From Betaproteobacteria bacterium RIFCSPLOWO2_02_FULL_62_17 (GTDB taxonomy: Bacteria > Pseudomonadota > Gammaproteobacteria > Burkholderiales > SG8-39): 7,780 nucleotides of DNA. Below the pieces are notes generated by a model that was given only the letters and a program-made list of their open reading frames with translations, was not told the origin of the DNA and searched no databases. Positions 1 to 5,698 of the stretch are shown one piece after another. The position numbers were made by a program, and so were the translations under genes. How positions within the stretch are numbered: position 1 is the stretch's first letter; every line of letters begins with the position of its first letter. The stretch covers positions 1 through 7,780 of the forward strand of contig MEQV01000073.1 of NCBI GenBank assembly GCA_001770355.1, given 5' to 3'.

Positions 1-112
1 CGTGCCGAACAAACCAGGTGTTGACTGGATACCGAACATCCCGCTGTGCGCCGAGGACAAGGCCAAAATCCTCAGTGGCAACGCGCGGCGCGTTCTCAAG
101 CTGAAGCAGTAG
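1..112 (+). CDS. C-terminal end of a probable ACMSD-like amidohydrolase (5' end outside window)
   Basis: Only the last 36 codons are present, read in the frame that starts at base 2 and stops with TAG at 110-112. The tail contains LCAEDKAKILSGNARRVLKL, which resembles the usual C-terminus of the amidohydrolase_2 (ACMSD-like) family, where a final helix carries the pattern I-L-x-x-N-A-x-R-x-L. That family of metal-dependent TIM-barrel enzymes includes decarboxylases and hydratases acting on products of aromatic ring cleavage, which would fit the ring-cleavage gene further right. The metal ligands and catalytic residues lie outside the window, so the family call rests on this short motif alone. 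No ribosome site or promoter can be judged. Confidence 0.6.
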   Translation, partial: VPNKPGVDWIPNIPLCAEDKAKILSGNARRVLKLKQ

Positions 113-129
113 CAACGTGCCGGCTGGCG

Positions 130-183
130 ATTTCCAGAGACCCATCATTATCCCATTTTAGGGATTGAAATGCTCCTGGAAAT
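130..183. repeat. Nested inverted repeat between converging genes
   Basis: ATTTCCAG (130-137) is perfectly complementary to CTGGAAAT (176-183). Inside it a smaller dyad, ATCCC (150-154) and GGGAT (161-165), closes the loop ATTTTA. The structure sits in the 102-base spacer between the + strand amidohydrolase end and the - strand DUF1499 gene, where a bidirectional terminator would be expected. There is no clean T-run after either arm, so intrinsic termination is only a possibility. Confidence 0.25.
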
Positions 184-214
184 GGCACCACGCTTTGGAA
201 GCGTAGAATCCATT

Positions 215-946
215 TTATTGAATTACGGCTAGCTTACCGAGGTATTGGCGGATCCGCCGCGCGTTGGCGCCAAAATCATTGCCCCCCACGCGCGACATCG
301 AGCGCATGTCCACCCGGCTGCCCTGGCCCTGCGCGGCAATGCGGATCGCCACATCGTCCTTGAAGCCCATGAAGAACGAGGTTGCCGTGGCTTCGATGCG
401 TCCTTCGCCGGCCTCGGCTGCAGCCACCTCCCAGCCGGAGGACTTCACCAACGCCAGCGCGCGCTCGAACGCCTGCGCCGGCGGCTGAGTGAGAACCAGC
501 GGCGCCATGTCCGGATACGCTGCCTTTTGCCGCTTGGCCTTTTCGGCGGTGTATTCGGTGGGAAGCGGCGCGTTCTTGCGCAAAGGGAGGACCGCCACGT
601 ACTTCGGGGGATTCTCGGTGTCGGTGGTGATGTCGTGCATGCCCGGCCCCGGCGGCCGCTGCTGCTGATGCCACCAGGGCACCGCGCACATGGCCCCTGC
701 CACCAACGCTCCGGCGATTGACCAGGTCCAGGCGGTCCTTGCGCGCCGCAGCACGATGGCGCATAGCAGCGCCACTGCCGCTGCGATCACGCCGGTCCAC
801 ACCGACACGCGCACGATGGTGAGCGCCATGCGGTAATCCCACCACTCAAGCCGGTTGCCCTGGCCGGCGACGACCGCGGCAATCACCGCCAGCACCACGA
901 CAAGCGCACCGACAATCGCCGTTGCCGAAACCGCGCGCTTCCACAT
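215..946 (-). CDS. DUF1499-domain membrane protein, 243 aa
   Basis: This is an integral membrane protein of unknown function. Three hydrophobic helices are visible at about residues 5-27, 43-66 and 72-92. A soluble C-terminal domain spans about 103-238. That domain has the marks of DUF1499: HDITTD at 104-109 near its start, the segment FMGFKDDVAIRI around 192-203, and RSMSRVGGNDFGANARRIR at 215-233. The domain probably lies on the periplasmic side, but topology is inferred. The ATG at 944-946 is preceded on the coding strand by GGGGGTG, an acceptable ribosome site, and the first helix begins immediately. The gene is divergent from the SDR gene, 81 bases away, and has no clear functional link to the catabolic genes. 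DUF1499 proteins often occur in proteobacteria as stand-alone genes, so it may be a housekeeping neighbour. Confidence 0.85.
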   Translation of the reverse strand: MWKRAVSATAIVGALVVVLAVIAAVVAGQGNRLEWWDYRMALTIVRVSVWTGVIAAAVALLCAIVLRRARTAWTWSIAGALVAGAMCAVPWWHQQQRPPGPGMHDITTDTENPPKYVAVLPLRKNAPLPTEYTAEKAKRQKAAYPDMAPLVLTQPPAQAFERALALVKSSGWEVAAAEAGEGRIEATATSFFMGFKDDVAIRIAAQGQGSRVDMRSMSRVGGNDFGANARRIRQYLGKLAVIQ

Positions 947-975
947 GTTTCACCCCCGATGAATGGTGGCCGTCC

Positions 976-1022
976 GAGACAGAAAAGCTCCTCGTCCGCA
1001 TAATACCGGGCAACCAAGGAGG
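976..1022 (+). promoter_or_regulatory. Candidate sigma-70 promoter and strong ribosome site for the SDR gene
   Basis: On the + strand GAGACA (976-981, four of six matches to TTGACA) and CATAAT (999-1004, five of six to TATAAT) are separated by exactly 17 bases. AAGGAGG at 1016-1022 then lies five bases before the ATG at 1028. The reverse complement of 1000-1005 is TATTAT, a good -10 for the divergent DUF1499 gene. The two -10 elements may therefore overlap, although no good -35 was found for the leftward promoter. Confidence 0.35.
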
Positions 1023-1027
1023 CACCC

Positions 1028-1711
1028 ATGCCTAGTGTTCTTATCACCGGCGCCAATCGCGGCCTGGGCCTGGAGTTCGCGCGACAGTATGCGGCCGATG
1101 GCTGGCGCGTCATCGCCACCTGCCGCGTGCCGCAGCGCGCCCATGCCTTGCAGGCGCTCAAGGGCGACATCGAGCACCACGCCCTCGATGTCACTGACAA
1201 CATGTCCATCGGCACACTGATCACGGCGCTGGGTCATGCACCGGTCGACCTGCTGCTGCTCAACGCCGGGGTGCACCTGCAAAAGGACTGCACACTGGAT
1301 GAACTCGATGGCGAGCGCTGGCTGCGCGAGCTGGAAGTCAATGTCATCGCGCCGCTCATGCTGGCGCGGCGCCTGGCCGACAATATTACGCGCTCGGATC
1401 TGCGGCGCATCGTCGCGATTTCCAGCGGTTCGGGCAGCATCAGTAATATGAAATCCGGCGGCAACTACGCCTACCGGACGGGCAAGGCCGCGCTCAATGC
1501 GGCGATGAAAATCCTCGCCGCCGATCTCGCGCCGCGCGGCATCACCGTGGTGCCGATCGGCCCAGGACACACGCGCACCGACATGGGTGGCGTCGATGCG
1601 CCCCATACCGCTGAAGACAGCGTCGCACGCGTACGCGGCGTCATCGCGCGCCTGACATTCAAAGATTCCGGAACCTTCCTGTCGCGTGACGGCGCGCCGC
1701 TTCCGTGGTAG
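1028..1711 (+). CDS. Short-chain dehydrogenase/reductase (CsgA/sniffer-like), 227 aa
   Basis: This is a classical SDR with an NAD(P)-binding Rossmann fold. TGANRGLG at residues 7-14 is the glycine-rich dinucleotide loop. NAG at 79-81 stabilises the central sheet. EVN supplies Asn105, and Ser132/Ser133 with Tyr149-x3-Lys153 (YAYRTGK) form the catalytic set. The ending FLSRDGAPLPW and the order of motifs resemble the C-factor/sniffer subgroup of cytosolic carbonyl reductases. Length is typical for that subgroup. The ATG is fixed by a near-perfect AAGGAGG site five bases upstream. Arg33 after the second strand suggests some NADPH preference, as an inference. The substrate is unknown. The gene appears monocistronic, with a hairpin directly after the stop and a full intrinsic terminator further on. 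A role in the catabolic locus is possible but not shown. Confidence 0.93.
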   Translation: MPSVLITGANRGLGLEFARQYAADGWRVIATCRVPQRAHALQALKGDIEHHALDVTDNMSIGTLITALGHAPVDLLLLNAGVHLQKDCTLDELDGERWLRELEVNVIAPLMLARRLADNITRSDLRRIVAISSGSGSISNMKSGGNYAYRTGKAALNAAMKILAADLAPRGITVVPIGPGHTRTDMGGVDAPHTAEDSVARVRGVIARLTFKDSGTFLSRDGAPLPW

Positions 1712-1714
1712 AAC

Positions 1715-1739
1715 GACTCCGGTAGTCAGAACCGGAGTC
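1715..1739 (+). terminator. Hairpin directly after the SDR stop codon
   Basis: GACTCCGGT (1715-1723) and ACCGGAGTC (1731-1739) form a perfect nine-base stem with a seven-base loop, three bases after the SDR stop codon. What follows is CAAAATTAGGGG rather than a T-run. This suggests a 3'-end stabilising or pausing hairpin, or the first stem of a longer structured leader, rather than a full intrinsic terminator. Confidence 0.4.
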
Positions 1740-1779
1740 AAAATTAGGGGATACTCCCCTCAAACTCCCCCAAGTCAGG

Positions 1780-1814
1780 GGCCGTTTCGGTCGTTCTGAA
1801 ACGGCCACTTTTTT
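1780..1814 (+). terminator. Intrinsic terminator placed just upstream of the Bug start codon
   Basis: GGCCGTTTC (1780-1788) pairs perfectly with GAAACGGCC (1798-1806) around a nine-base loop, and six T residues follow at 1809-1814. The T-run ends 12 bases before the ATG at 1827, and the ribosome site AGGA (1816-1819) follows at once. It may simply end SDR transcription. However, any message that starts upstream and includes the Bug ribosome site must pass through it, so it could act as an attenuator. Confidence 0.75.
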
Positions 1815-1826
1815 CAGGAACAATCC

Positions 1827-2795
1827 ATGAAACCTTTAAGCCTTGCGGCATTCAGCGTTGCCGCCCTGCTTGCGCCGGCTCTGGTCATCGCGCAGGCTTA
1901 TCCGAACAAACCGGTGCGGGTGCTGGTGCCGTTCCCGGCAGCCTCGATCCCGGACATTGTTGCCAGGCAGGTCATCGACAAGGCCGGCCCGGCATTGGGC
2001 CAGCCGGTGATCGTCGAGAACCGCGTCGGCGCGGGCGGGCGCATCGCGGCAACGGTGGTTGCCAAGGCCGCCCCCGATGGCTACACCCTGCTGCTGGGCA
2101 GTGCCAGCACGCACGTGGTGGCGCCGCACATCGTTAAAAGCATGCCGTATGACTCGTTCAGGGACTTCACGCCGATCACCAATACATCGAGCGCGGCTAC
2201 CGGCGTGGTGGTCAACGCCGCACTGCCGGTCAATTCGATCAGGGAACTGGTGGAGTATGCGAAGAGGAATCCCGGCAAGGTCGCGTTCGGAACCAATGGC
2301 ATCGGCTCCACGCACCATTTGAGGGGCGAGCTCATCAAGATGGCGGCGGGCATCGACATGATTCATGTGCCCTTCGGCGGCTCCAACGAGCTGGTGACCG
2401 CGGTGCTGGCCGGCACTGTCCAGATGACCTTCAGCGTTCCGGGCGCCATGCGGCAATTCATCCAGGCCGGCAAGGTAAGGCTGATCGCGATGACGACGCC
2501 CAAGCGCTATGCGGCAGTACCCAATGTGCCGACCGTCGAGGAGGATCTCCCTGCCTATGAGTCGTTCTCCGACTGGTTCGCATTCTTCGGCCCGGGCGGC
2601 CTGGCGCGGCCCATCGTCAACCGGTTAAATAGCGAAATGGTGAAGGCATTGAACCTGCCCGAAGTACGCACTGCGCTCGAAGGGCAGTCGCTGCAGGTGA
2701 TCGCGAGCACGCCCGAGGAACTGGCCCAGCAGATGAAGAAAGACTTCGCGATCTATGCCAGGGTGGTAAAGGCCGCCGGGATACGGCCGGAATAG
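1827..2795 (+). CDS. Bug-family (TctC-like) periplasmic solute-binding protein, 322 aa
   Basis: This is the extracytoplasmic receptor of a tripartite tricarboxylate-type transporter, a family that captures small carboxylates in the periplasm. A Sec signal peptide occupies residues 1-24, with a hydrophobic core and an AQA cleavage site before YPNKPVR. Family hallmarks follow in order: VPFPAAS at 34-40 with PDIVAR at 42-47, VENRVGAGG at 63-71, APDGYTLLLG at 82-91, PYDSFRDFTPIT at 107-118, FGTNGIGSTHH at 154-164, IHVPFGG at 179-185, and the ending KAAGIRPE. Length is normal. The usual AGG in the first ligand loop reads AAS here, so ligand preference may differ. The start follows AGGA with a seven-base gap. 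No TctA or TctB gene is adjacent, so the membrane partner must be encoded elsewhere. The nearby enzymes make an aromatic carboxylate a reasonable but untested ligand. Confidence 0.95.
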   Translation: MKPLSLAAFSVAALLAPALVIAQAYPNKPVRVLVPFPAASIPDIVARQVIDKAGPALGQPVIVENRVGAGGRIAATVVAKAAPDGYTLLLGSASTHVVAPHIVKSMPYDSFRDFTPITNTSSAATGVVVNAALPVNSIRELVEYAKRNPGKVAFGTNGIGSTHHLRGELIKMAAGIDMIHVPFGGSNELVTAVLAGTVQMTFSVPGAMRQFIQAGKVRLIAMTTPKRYAAVPNVPTVEEDLPAYESFSDWFAFFGPGGLARPIVNRLNSEMVKALNLPEVRTALEGQSLQVIASTPEELAQQMKKDFAIYARVVKAAGIRPE

Positions 2796-2800
2796 CGGAC

Positions 2801-2833
2801 CAGGCCGTCCCTGATCATGATGATCGCGGCCTG
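2801..2833 (+). terminator. Hairpin after the first Bug gene, possible terminator
   Basis: CAGGCCG (2801-2807) is perfectly complementary to CGGCCTG (2827-2833). Within the loop GATC (2813-2816) can pair with GATC (2822-2825), extending the structure. It begins six bases after the Bug stop codon. No uninterrupted T-run follows, so it may be a Rho-assisted or mRNA-protecting hairpin. Confidence 0.4.
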
Positions 2834-2846
2834 CTGGCAAACGTTC

Positions 2847-2996
2847 TTTACTTGAATTTGTATCGCTGTTGACCAGTTTGAAGAAGGGATCCTTGCCCAG
2901 GTTGGCATTGACCCGCTCCGCGCCCTGCTTCCTTGCGCGCACGAATCGTCGCGTCACCTCCAGTCGCTGTGCAGCTTGCGTTTGTGTTTCAGTCAA
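2847..2996 (-). pseudogene. Possible decayed gene fragment in the convergent spacer
   Basis: The spacer 2796-3017 holds no convincing intact gene. On the - strand an open stretch of about 50 codons, from 2996 down to 2847, reads like the C-terminal helix of a real protein, with RRFVRARKQGAERVNANLGK followed by DPFFKLVNSD. The pattern of an amphipathic helix followed by K-D-P-F-F-K recalls the C-terminus of some TRAP-type (DctP) periplasmic receptors, but this is from memory and weak. Downstream the frame runs on without a stop into the antisense of the Bug gene, while a TAA at 2848-2850 lies in another frame, as a frameshifted remnant would show. Upstream an in-frame stop and the monooxygenase gene cut it off. 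It could equally be non-coding. Confidence 0.2.
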
Positions 2997-3017
2997 CCCA
3001 GGGCCGCGCGTTGCGCA

Positions 3018-4109
3018 TCAATACCAGCTGATCCGACCGGCCTTCCTTTCAGAGGTCAGCAATGGAAAAACCAGGTCGGCGAACCGGTACGCTTCCTCGA
3101 TGTGCGGATAATTGCCGAGGATGAAAACTTCGGCGCCCGCCTTTTCATATTCGCGTATCAATGACACGATGCCCTGGGGATCGCCAACCAGCGTGGTTCC
3201 GGTTCCTTGCCGGATCAGCCCGATGCCTCCCCACAAACCAGGATAGATTTCGAACGCACGGGCATCCTTGGGCAGTCCCCTTCCCGGCTTGATAAACGAT
3301 GCGAGCAATCCGTCGCCCTCGGTGTCCGTTTTCGCGAGCTTGTCCAGGCGCCGTTGCACGGTGGCCGCGTCCATGCGCTCATACTGCCATTGCGCCGCCG
3401 CCCAGGCCTCTTCCACAGTTTCGCGAACGATGACGTAGGCGCGAATGCCGAAGCGCAGTTTACGCCCCTGCGCCGCGGCCATCTCGCGCACCTTCGCCAC
3501 CTTCTGCGCAAATACCGGCGGCGGCACCCCCAGACTGAGCCAGGTGTCGGCATGCTTGGCCGCGAAAGCAAGCCCTGGCGCCGACGATCCGCCCATCATC
3601 AGCTCGGGATGGGGTTTCTGCACTGAATCGAGCAACAAACGGGCATTTTTCAGTGAGACATATTTGCCCTCGTGGGTGACCGTCTCGCCCGTCATCAGGC
3701 GCCGGAATACACCCCAGTATTCCTCGGCAAGAGCGTAGCGCTCGTCATGATTGTCCGAAATACCCAATTGCGGCGCGCTCGGCCCCGCACCCATGATGAT
3801 GTTGATGATCAGCCTGCCGTTGGAAATCTGGTCGACGCTTGCCGCCATCTGCGCCAGCCACAGCGGCGCGATGACGCCCGCATACTGCGCGACGATGAAT
3901 TTCATCTGCCGCGTCTGCATCGCGAGGCCTGTCGCCAGGGACCATGGATCGGTGCCTCCAGGCAGTGTCGCAATCAACGCGCCAGCATAACCATTGTGGT
4001 CGATCGCTCCGGCCAATTGCCTCATGTAGGCAAAATCAGTAAGGCGCGCACCATCAGGTCGCCAGGGATGTGTGCCGTCCTGCGCCGCGAAGTACCAGTG
4101 AATTTCCAA
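3018..4109 (-). CDS. SsuD-like FMNH2-dependent monooxygenase (luciferase-like family), 363 aa
   Basis: This is a bacterial luciferase-fold TIM-barrel enzyme that would use reduced flavin from a separate reductase to oxygenate its substrate. Similarity to alkanesulfonate monooxygenase SsuD runs along most of its length: QISNGRLIINIIMG at 94-107, LMTGETVTHEGK at 138-149, LMMGGSS at 170-176, FGIRAYVIVRET at 220-231, GLWGGIGLIR at 291-300, LVGDP at 307-311 and YPHIEEAYR at 334-342. The Arg226, Arg297 and Tyr331 positions of E. coli SsuD appear kept as Arg223, Arg300 and Tyr334. His228 is Tyr225, and the Cys54 region reads LPGGTDPW. The real substrate may therefore not be a sulfonate. The start is TTG, fixed by AGGAGA five bases upstream and an in-frame TAG five codons before it. 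The gene lies 96 bases downstream of the dioxygenase gene, probably in the same operon. No flavin reductase is in the window. Confidence 0.9.
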   Translation of the reverse strand: MEIHWYFAAQDGTHPWRPDGARLTDFAYMRQLAGAIDHNGYAGALIATLPGGTDPWSLATGLAMQTRQMKFIVAQYAGVIAPLWLAQMAASVDQISNGRLIINIIMGAGPSAPQLGISDNHDERYALAEEYWGVFRRLMTGETVTHEGKYVSLKNARLLLDSVQKPHPELMMGGSSAPGLAFAAKHADTWLSLGVPPPVFAQKVAKVREMAAAQGRKLRFGIRAYVIVRETVEEAWAAAQWQYERMDAATVQRRLDKLAKTDTEGDGLLASFIKPGRGLPKDARAFEIYPGLWGGIGLIRQGTGTTLVGDPQGIVSLIREYEKAGAEVFILGNYPHIEEAYRFADLVFPLLTSERKAGRISWY

Positions 4110-4114
4110 TATCG

Positions 4115-4120
4115 TCTCCT
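4115..4120 (-). promoter_or_regulatory. Ribosome site that fixes the TTG start of the monooxygenase
   Basis: On the - strand AGGAGA lies five bases before TTG (4107-4109), which begins MEIHWYF, matching the SsuD-type N-terminus. A TAG lies in frame only a few codons upstream, and no ATG or GTG is available between it and the TTG. Confidence 0.75.
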
Positions 4121-4157
4121 CAGACTACAAAAGACCGCGCACCGGCCGCCGTCGGCT

Positions 4158-4182
4158 GCGCCGGCCGCGCCGGCCGCGGCGC
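4158..4182. repeat. Tandem GCGCCGGCC repeat in the dioxygenase-monooxygenase spacer
   Basis: GCGCCGGCC occurs twice in immediate tandem (4158-4166 and 4167-4175), followed by GCGGCGC. The unit contains GGCC and folds readily, for example GGCCG (4163-4167) with CGGCC (4171-4175). In the leftward operon this would form a GC-rich hairpin between the two coding regions. It could tune relative expression or mRNA stability. Confidence 0.4.
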
Positions 4183-4205
4183 AGGAACACCGGCAACCAG
4201 CCCGG

Positions 4206-5318
4206 TCACGTGGCGACCGCTTCGCGTGCCGCACCCTGAGCTGCGGTGGTGCTTTGTCCGGCCGGTGGAAACAGCGCGAAACATTTCGCCGAATTGAAGA
4301 TATAGCTCTCGATATAGTCGAGGACCTGCGCCTTCATTCCCAGCTCGGTCATCGCGCCGGCCAGCGCGATCCAGTTGAGCACTTCATGTTGTCCGGAGTC
4401 CTCGATCTGTTCCTGCGTGATGCCGCCCCACGCGGCGAAGCGTCCCGAGCGCAGTTCCTCGTGGCGCGCGCGGTCGGCATCGACATCGGGATACAAGCGG
4501 CCATGCTTTTGTGTCAGGGAAGCATGCGACCAGCTCGAGGAGCCGATCAGCGCCACCCGCCACGGCGAGCCGGCGAAAAAGCGCGCAGTGGCGCGGCCGA
4601 TTTCGAAGCAGCGTGCCGGACTGGGCGAGGGCGGGGTGATTTCATCCGCGCCTTCGCCGACGGCGCTGGCGCTGGTCTTCAGAAGCTGGTTGCCGTAGCA
4701 GTTTACATGGAAAGGAATCACCGGGTAATCGAAGCCGCGCCGGTCGTGGTCGAGGTAGACAACGGTGTTGTTGAAAGAATGTGCGAGGCCGCGCGGATGC
4801 TTGAATTCGAGCGAGTAGGCGACATCGAAGCCACCTTCGAGGAGCGCCTTGGTCAGCGCCCGCGCGCCCTTGTAATGGCCGCGGATGGGCAGCTCGGTAT
4901 CCGGCGGCAGGCCCCAGTCATTCTTGTCGGTCTTGAACACCACGGAGTTGCCGCCAAAGGGCCTGCTGATGACCTTATCGAATATTCCCACCGAGAAAGC
5001 CGGAATGCAATCGCGTTTGTAATTCTCGAACTGGTCGTCGCCCCAAATGAGCACGATGTCCGGGCGGAACGCATCCAGTTCCTGGCGCAGGCGACGGTAT
5101 CCCGCGAGCAGGCGGCTGCGATGCTCCCTGGCCGCCGCTTGGCCCTCGTCGTCGCCCCATTCACGGCGCATCGGCTCGGGCCATTTCTCGCGCGCCGCGA
5201 ACAACTCCGGCTTGACGCGGCCGATCTCGACCCAGCGCTGCAGCATGGTAGGCCAGTACTCCACCGGCACCATCGGTCCAGGGTAGTGGCTCAGACCCAT
5301 TCCAATTATTTCGGCCAT
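4206..5318 (-). CDS. LigB-like class III extradiol ring-cleavage dioxygenase, 370 aa
   Basis: This protein belongs to the LigB fold, which houses the catalytic Fe(II) of protocatechuate 4,5-dioxygenase and relatives that cleave catecholic rings next to the diol. Supporting segments are GMGLSHYPGP at residues 6-15 (His11 matches the first iron ligand), RPDIVLIWGDDQ at 85-96 followed by IPAFSVG at 105-111, HPRGLAHS at 174-181, YPVIPFHVN at 198-206, CFEIGRATARFF at 237-248, SSSWSHAS at 260-267, and the C-terminal NWIALAGAMTELG at 315-327. At the place of LigB His61 (motif NDH) the sequence has Asp95/Gln96, so metal binding differs. The glutamate ligand position may be Asp278. The protein is longer than LigB (about 300 aa). 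No separate LigA-type small subunit gene is seen. The ATG is preceded by AGGAGAA five bases upstream. It is the first gene of a leftward operon with the monooxygenase. Substrate is unknown. Confidence 0.83.
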   Translation of the reverse strand: MAEIIGMGLSHYPGPMVPVEYWPTMLQRWVEIGRVKPELFAAREKWPEPMRREWGDDEGQAAAREHRSRLLAGYRRLRQELDAFRPDIVLIWGDDQFENYKRDCIPAFSVGIFDKVISRPFGGNSVVFKTDKNDWGLPPDTELPIRGHYKGARALTKALLEGGFDVAYSLEFKHPRGLAHSFNNTVVYLDHDRRGFDYPVIPFHVNCYGNQLLKTSASAVGEGADEITPPSPSPARCFEIGRATARFFAGSPWRVALIGSSSWSHASLTQKHGRLYPDVDADRARHEELRSGRFAAWGGITQEQIEDSGQHEVLNWIALAGAMTELGMKAQVLDYIESYIFNSAKCFALFPPAGQSTTAAQGAAREAVAT

Positions 5319-5438
5319 CGTTGTTCTCCTTAGCGAAATCGCCGGCGCGGGCCCTGGCGCCGCCAGATTGCGGTGCGCCGGGATCCGGATTCAATAAAAG
5401 TTCCTCAGTGCTTCTCCGAGATTGCGGCGGTTTGCTTC

Positions 5439-5467
5439 ATTTTGAAACTACCTTCAGGAAAGGTAAA
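5439..5467 (-). promoter_or_regulatory. Candidate promoter with operator-like dyad for the dioxygenase operon
   Basis: On the - strand TTTACC (complement of 5462-5467) and CAAAAT (complement of 5439-5444) are 17 bases apart, each with four of six matches to the sigma-70 consensus. A perfect dyad, TACCTT (5449-5454), five-base spacer, AAGGTA (5460-5465), fills the spacer and overlaps the -35. This is the usual place for a repressor site. The predicted leader is about 115 bases long. Confidence 0.3.
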
Positions 5468-5576
5468 CGTGTTCTCAGACCGCCTTCGGCTGGTCATTCT
5501 GCACCCGATAGCCGGCCTTGAAAATATTGCTGGATCCGGCTGCGGCAAACCACGGTTCGAACGCCTCGCCTGCCTA

Positions 5577-5608
5577 TTGCCGTTCTGTCGAATGGCGCGC
5601 ATCATTCG
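5577..5608 (+). promoter_or_regulatory. Candidate promoter with operator-like dyad for the CMD-GST operon
   Basis: TTGCCG (5577-5582) and CATCAT (5600-5605) lie 17 bases apart, each with four of six consensus matches. A dyad CGAATG (5589-5594), eight-base spacer, CATTCG (5603-5608) overlaps the spacer and the -10. The predicted start would lie about 90 bases before the ATG at 5699. The hexamers are weak, so this is tentative. Confidence 0.2.
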
Positions 5609-5698
5609 CCGCTTAATCCGATATCCCGTTAGCCCGGCCAATCGAACAGCAAGACGTGCCGAGACACACCATCCAGCCACACAAATTGGAGAACGCCG

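Larger units (their letters stand above)
5319..5698. other. 380-base divergent regulatory region, no credible gene
   Basis: This gap separates the starts of the leftward dioxygenase and rightward CMD-family operons. No frame in it gives protein-like sequence. It is less GC-rich than its flanks around 5391-5470. It holds several symmetric elements: ATCCGGAT (5383-5390), a 17-base dyad at 5449-5465, a UUCG-rich hairpin at 5478-5495, and a 20-base dyad at 5589-5608. GGATCCGG occurs twice (5381-5388 and 5532-5539). The position and content suit promoters and operators for both operons, with the regulator encoded outside the window. Confidence 0.55.

Noticed and set aside
950..1741. A 263-codon open frame on the - strand opposite the SDR gene
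   Set aside because: The + strand frame has every SDR motif and a near-perfect ribosome site. The opposite frame shows no domain.
3672..5333. A 553-codon open frame on the + strand opposite the dioxygenase and monooxygenase genes
   Set aside because: It spans two well-recognised - strand genes and their spacer. Its translation is rich in Arg/Ala/His with no recognisable domain, as expected for an antisense frame in GC-rich DNA.
5405..5440. An 11-codon ORF (MKQTAAISEKH) on the - strand upstream of the dioxygenase, considered as a leader peptide
   Set aside because: Its ATG overlaps the predicted -10 element, so it would not be transcribed from that promoter, and it has no good ribosome site.
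5554..5562. GGTTCGAAC, like a tRNA T-arm loop
   Set aside because: The surrounding bases do not form acceptor, D or anticodon arms. It appears to be chance.
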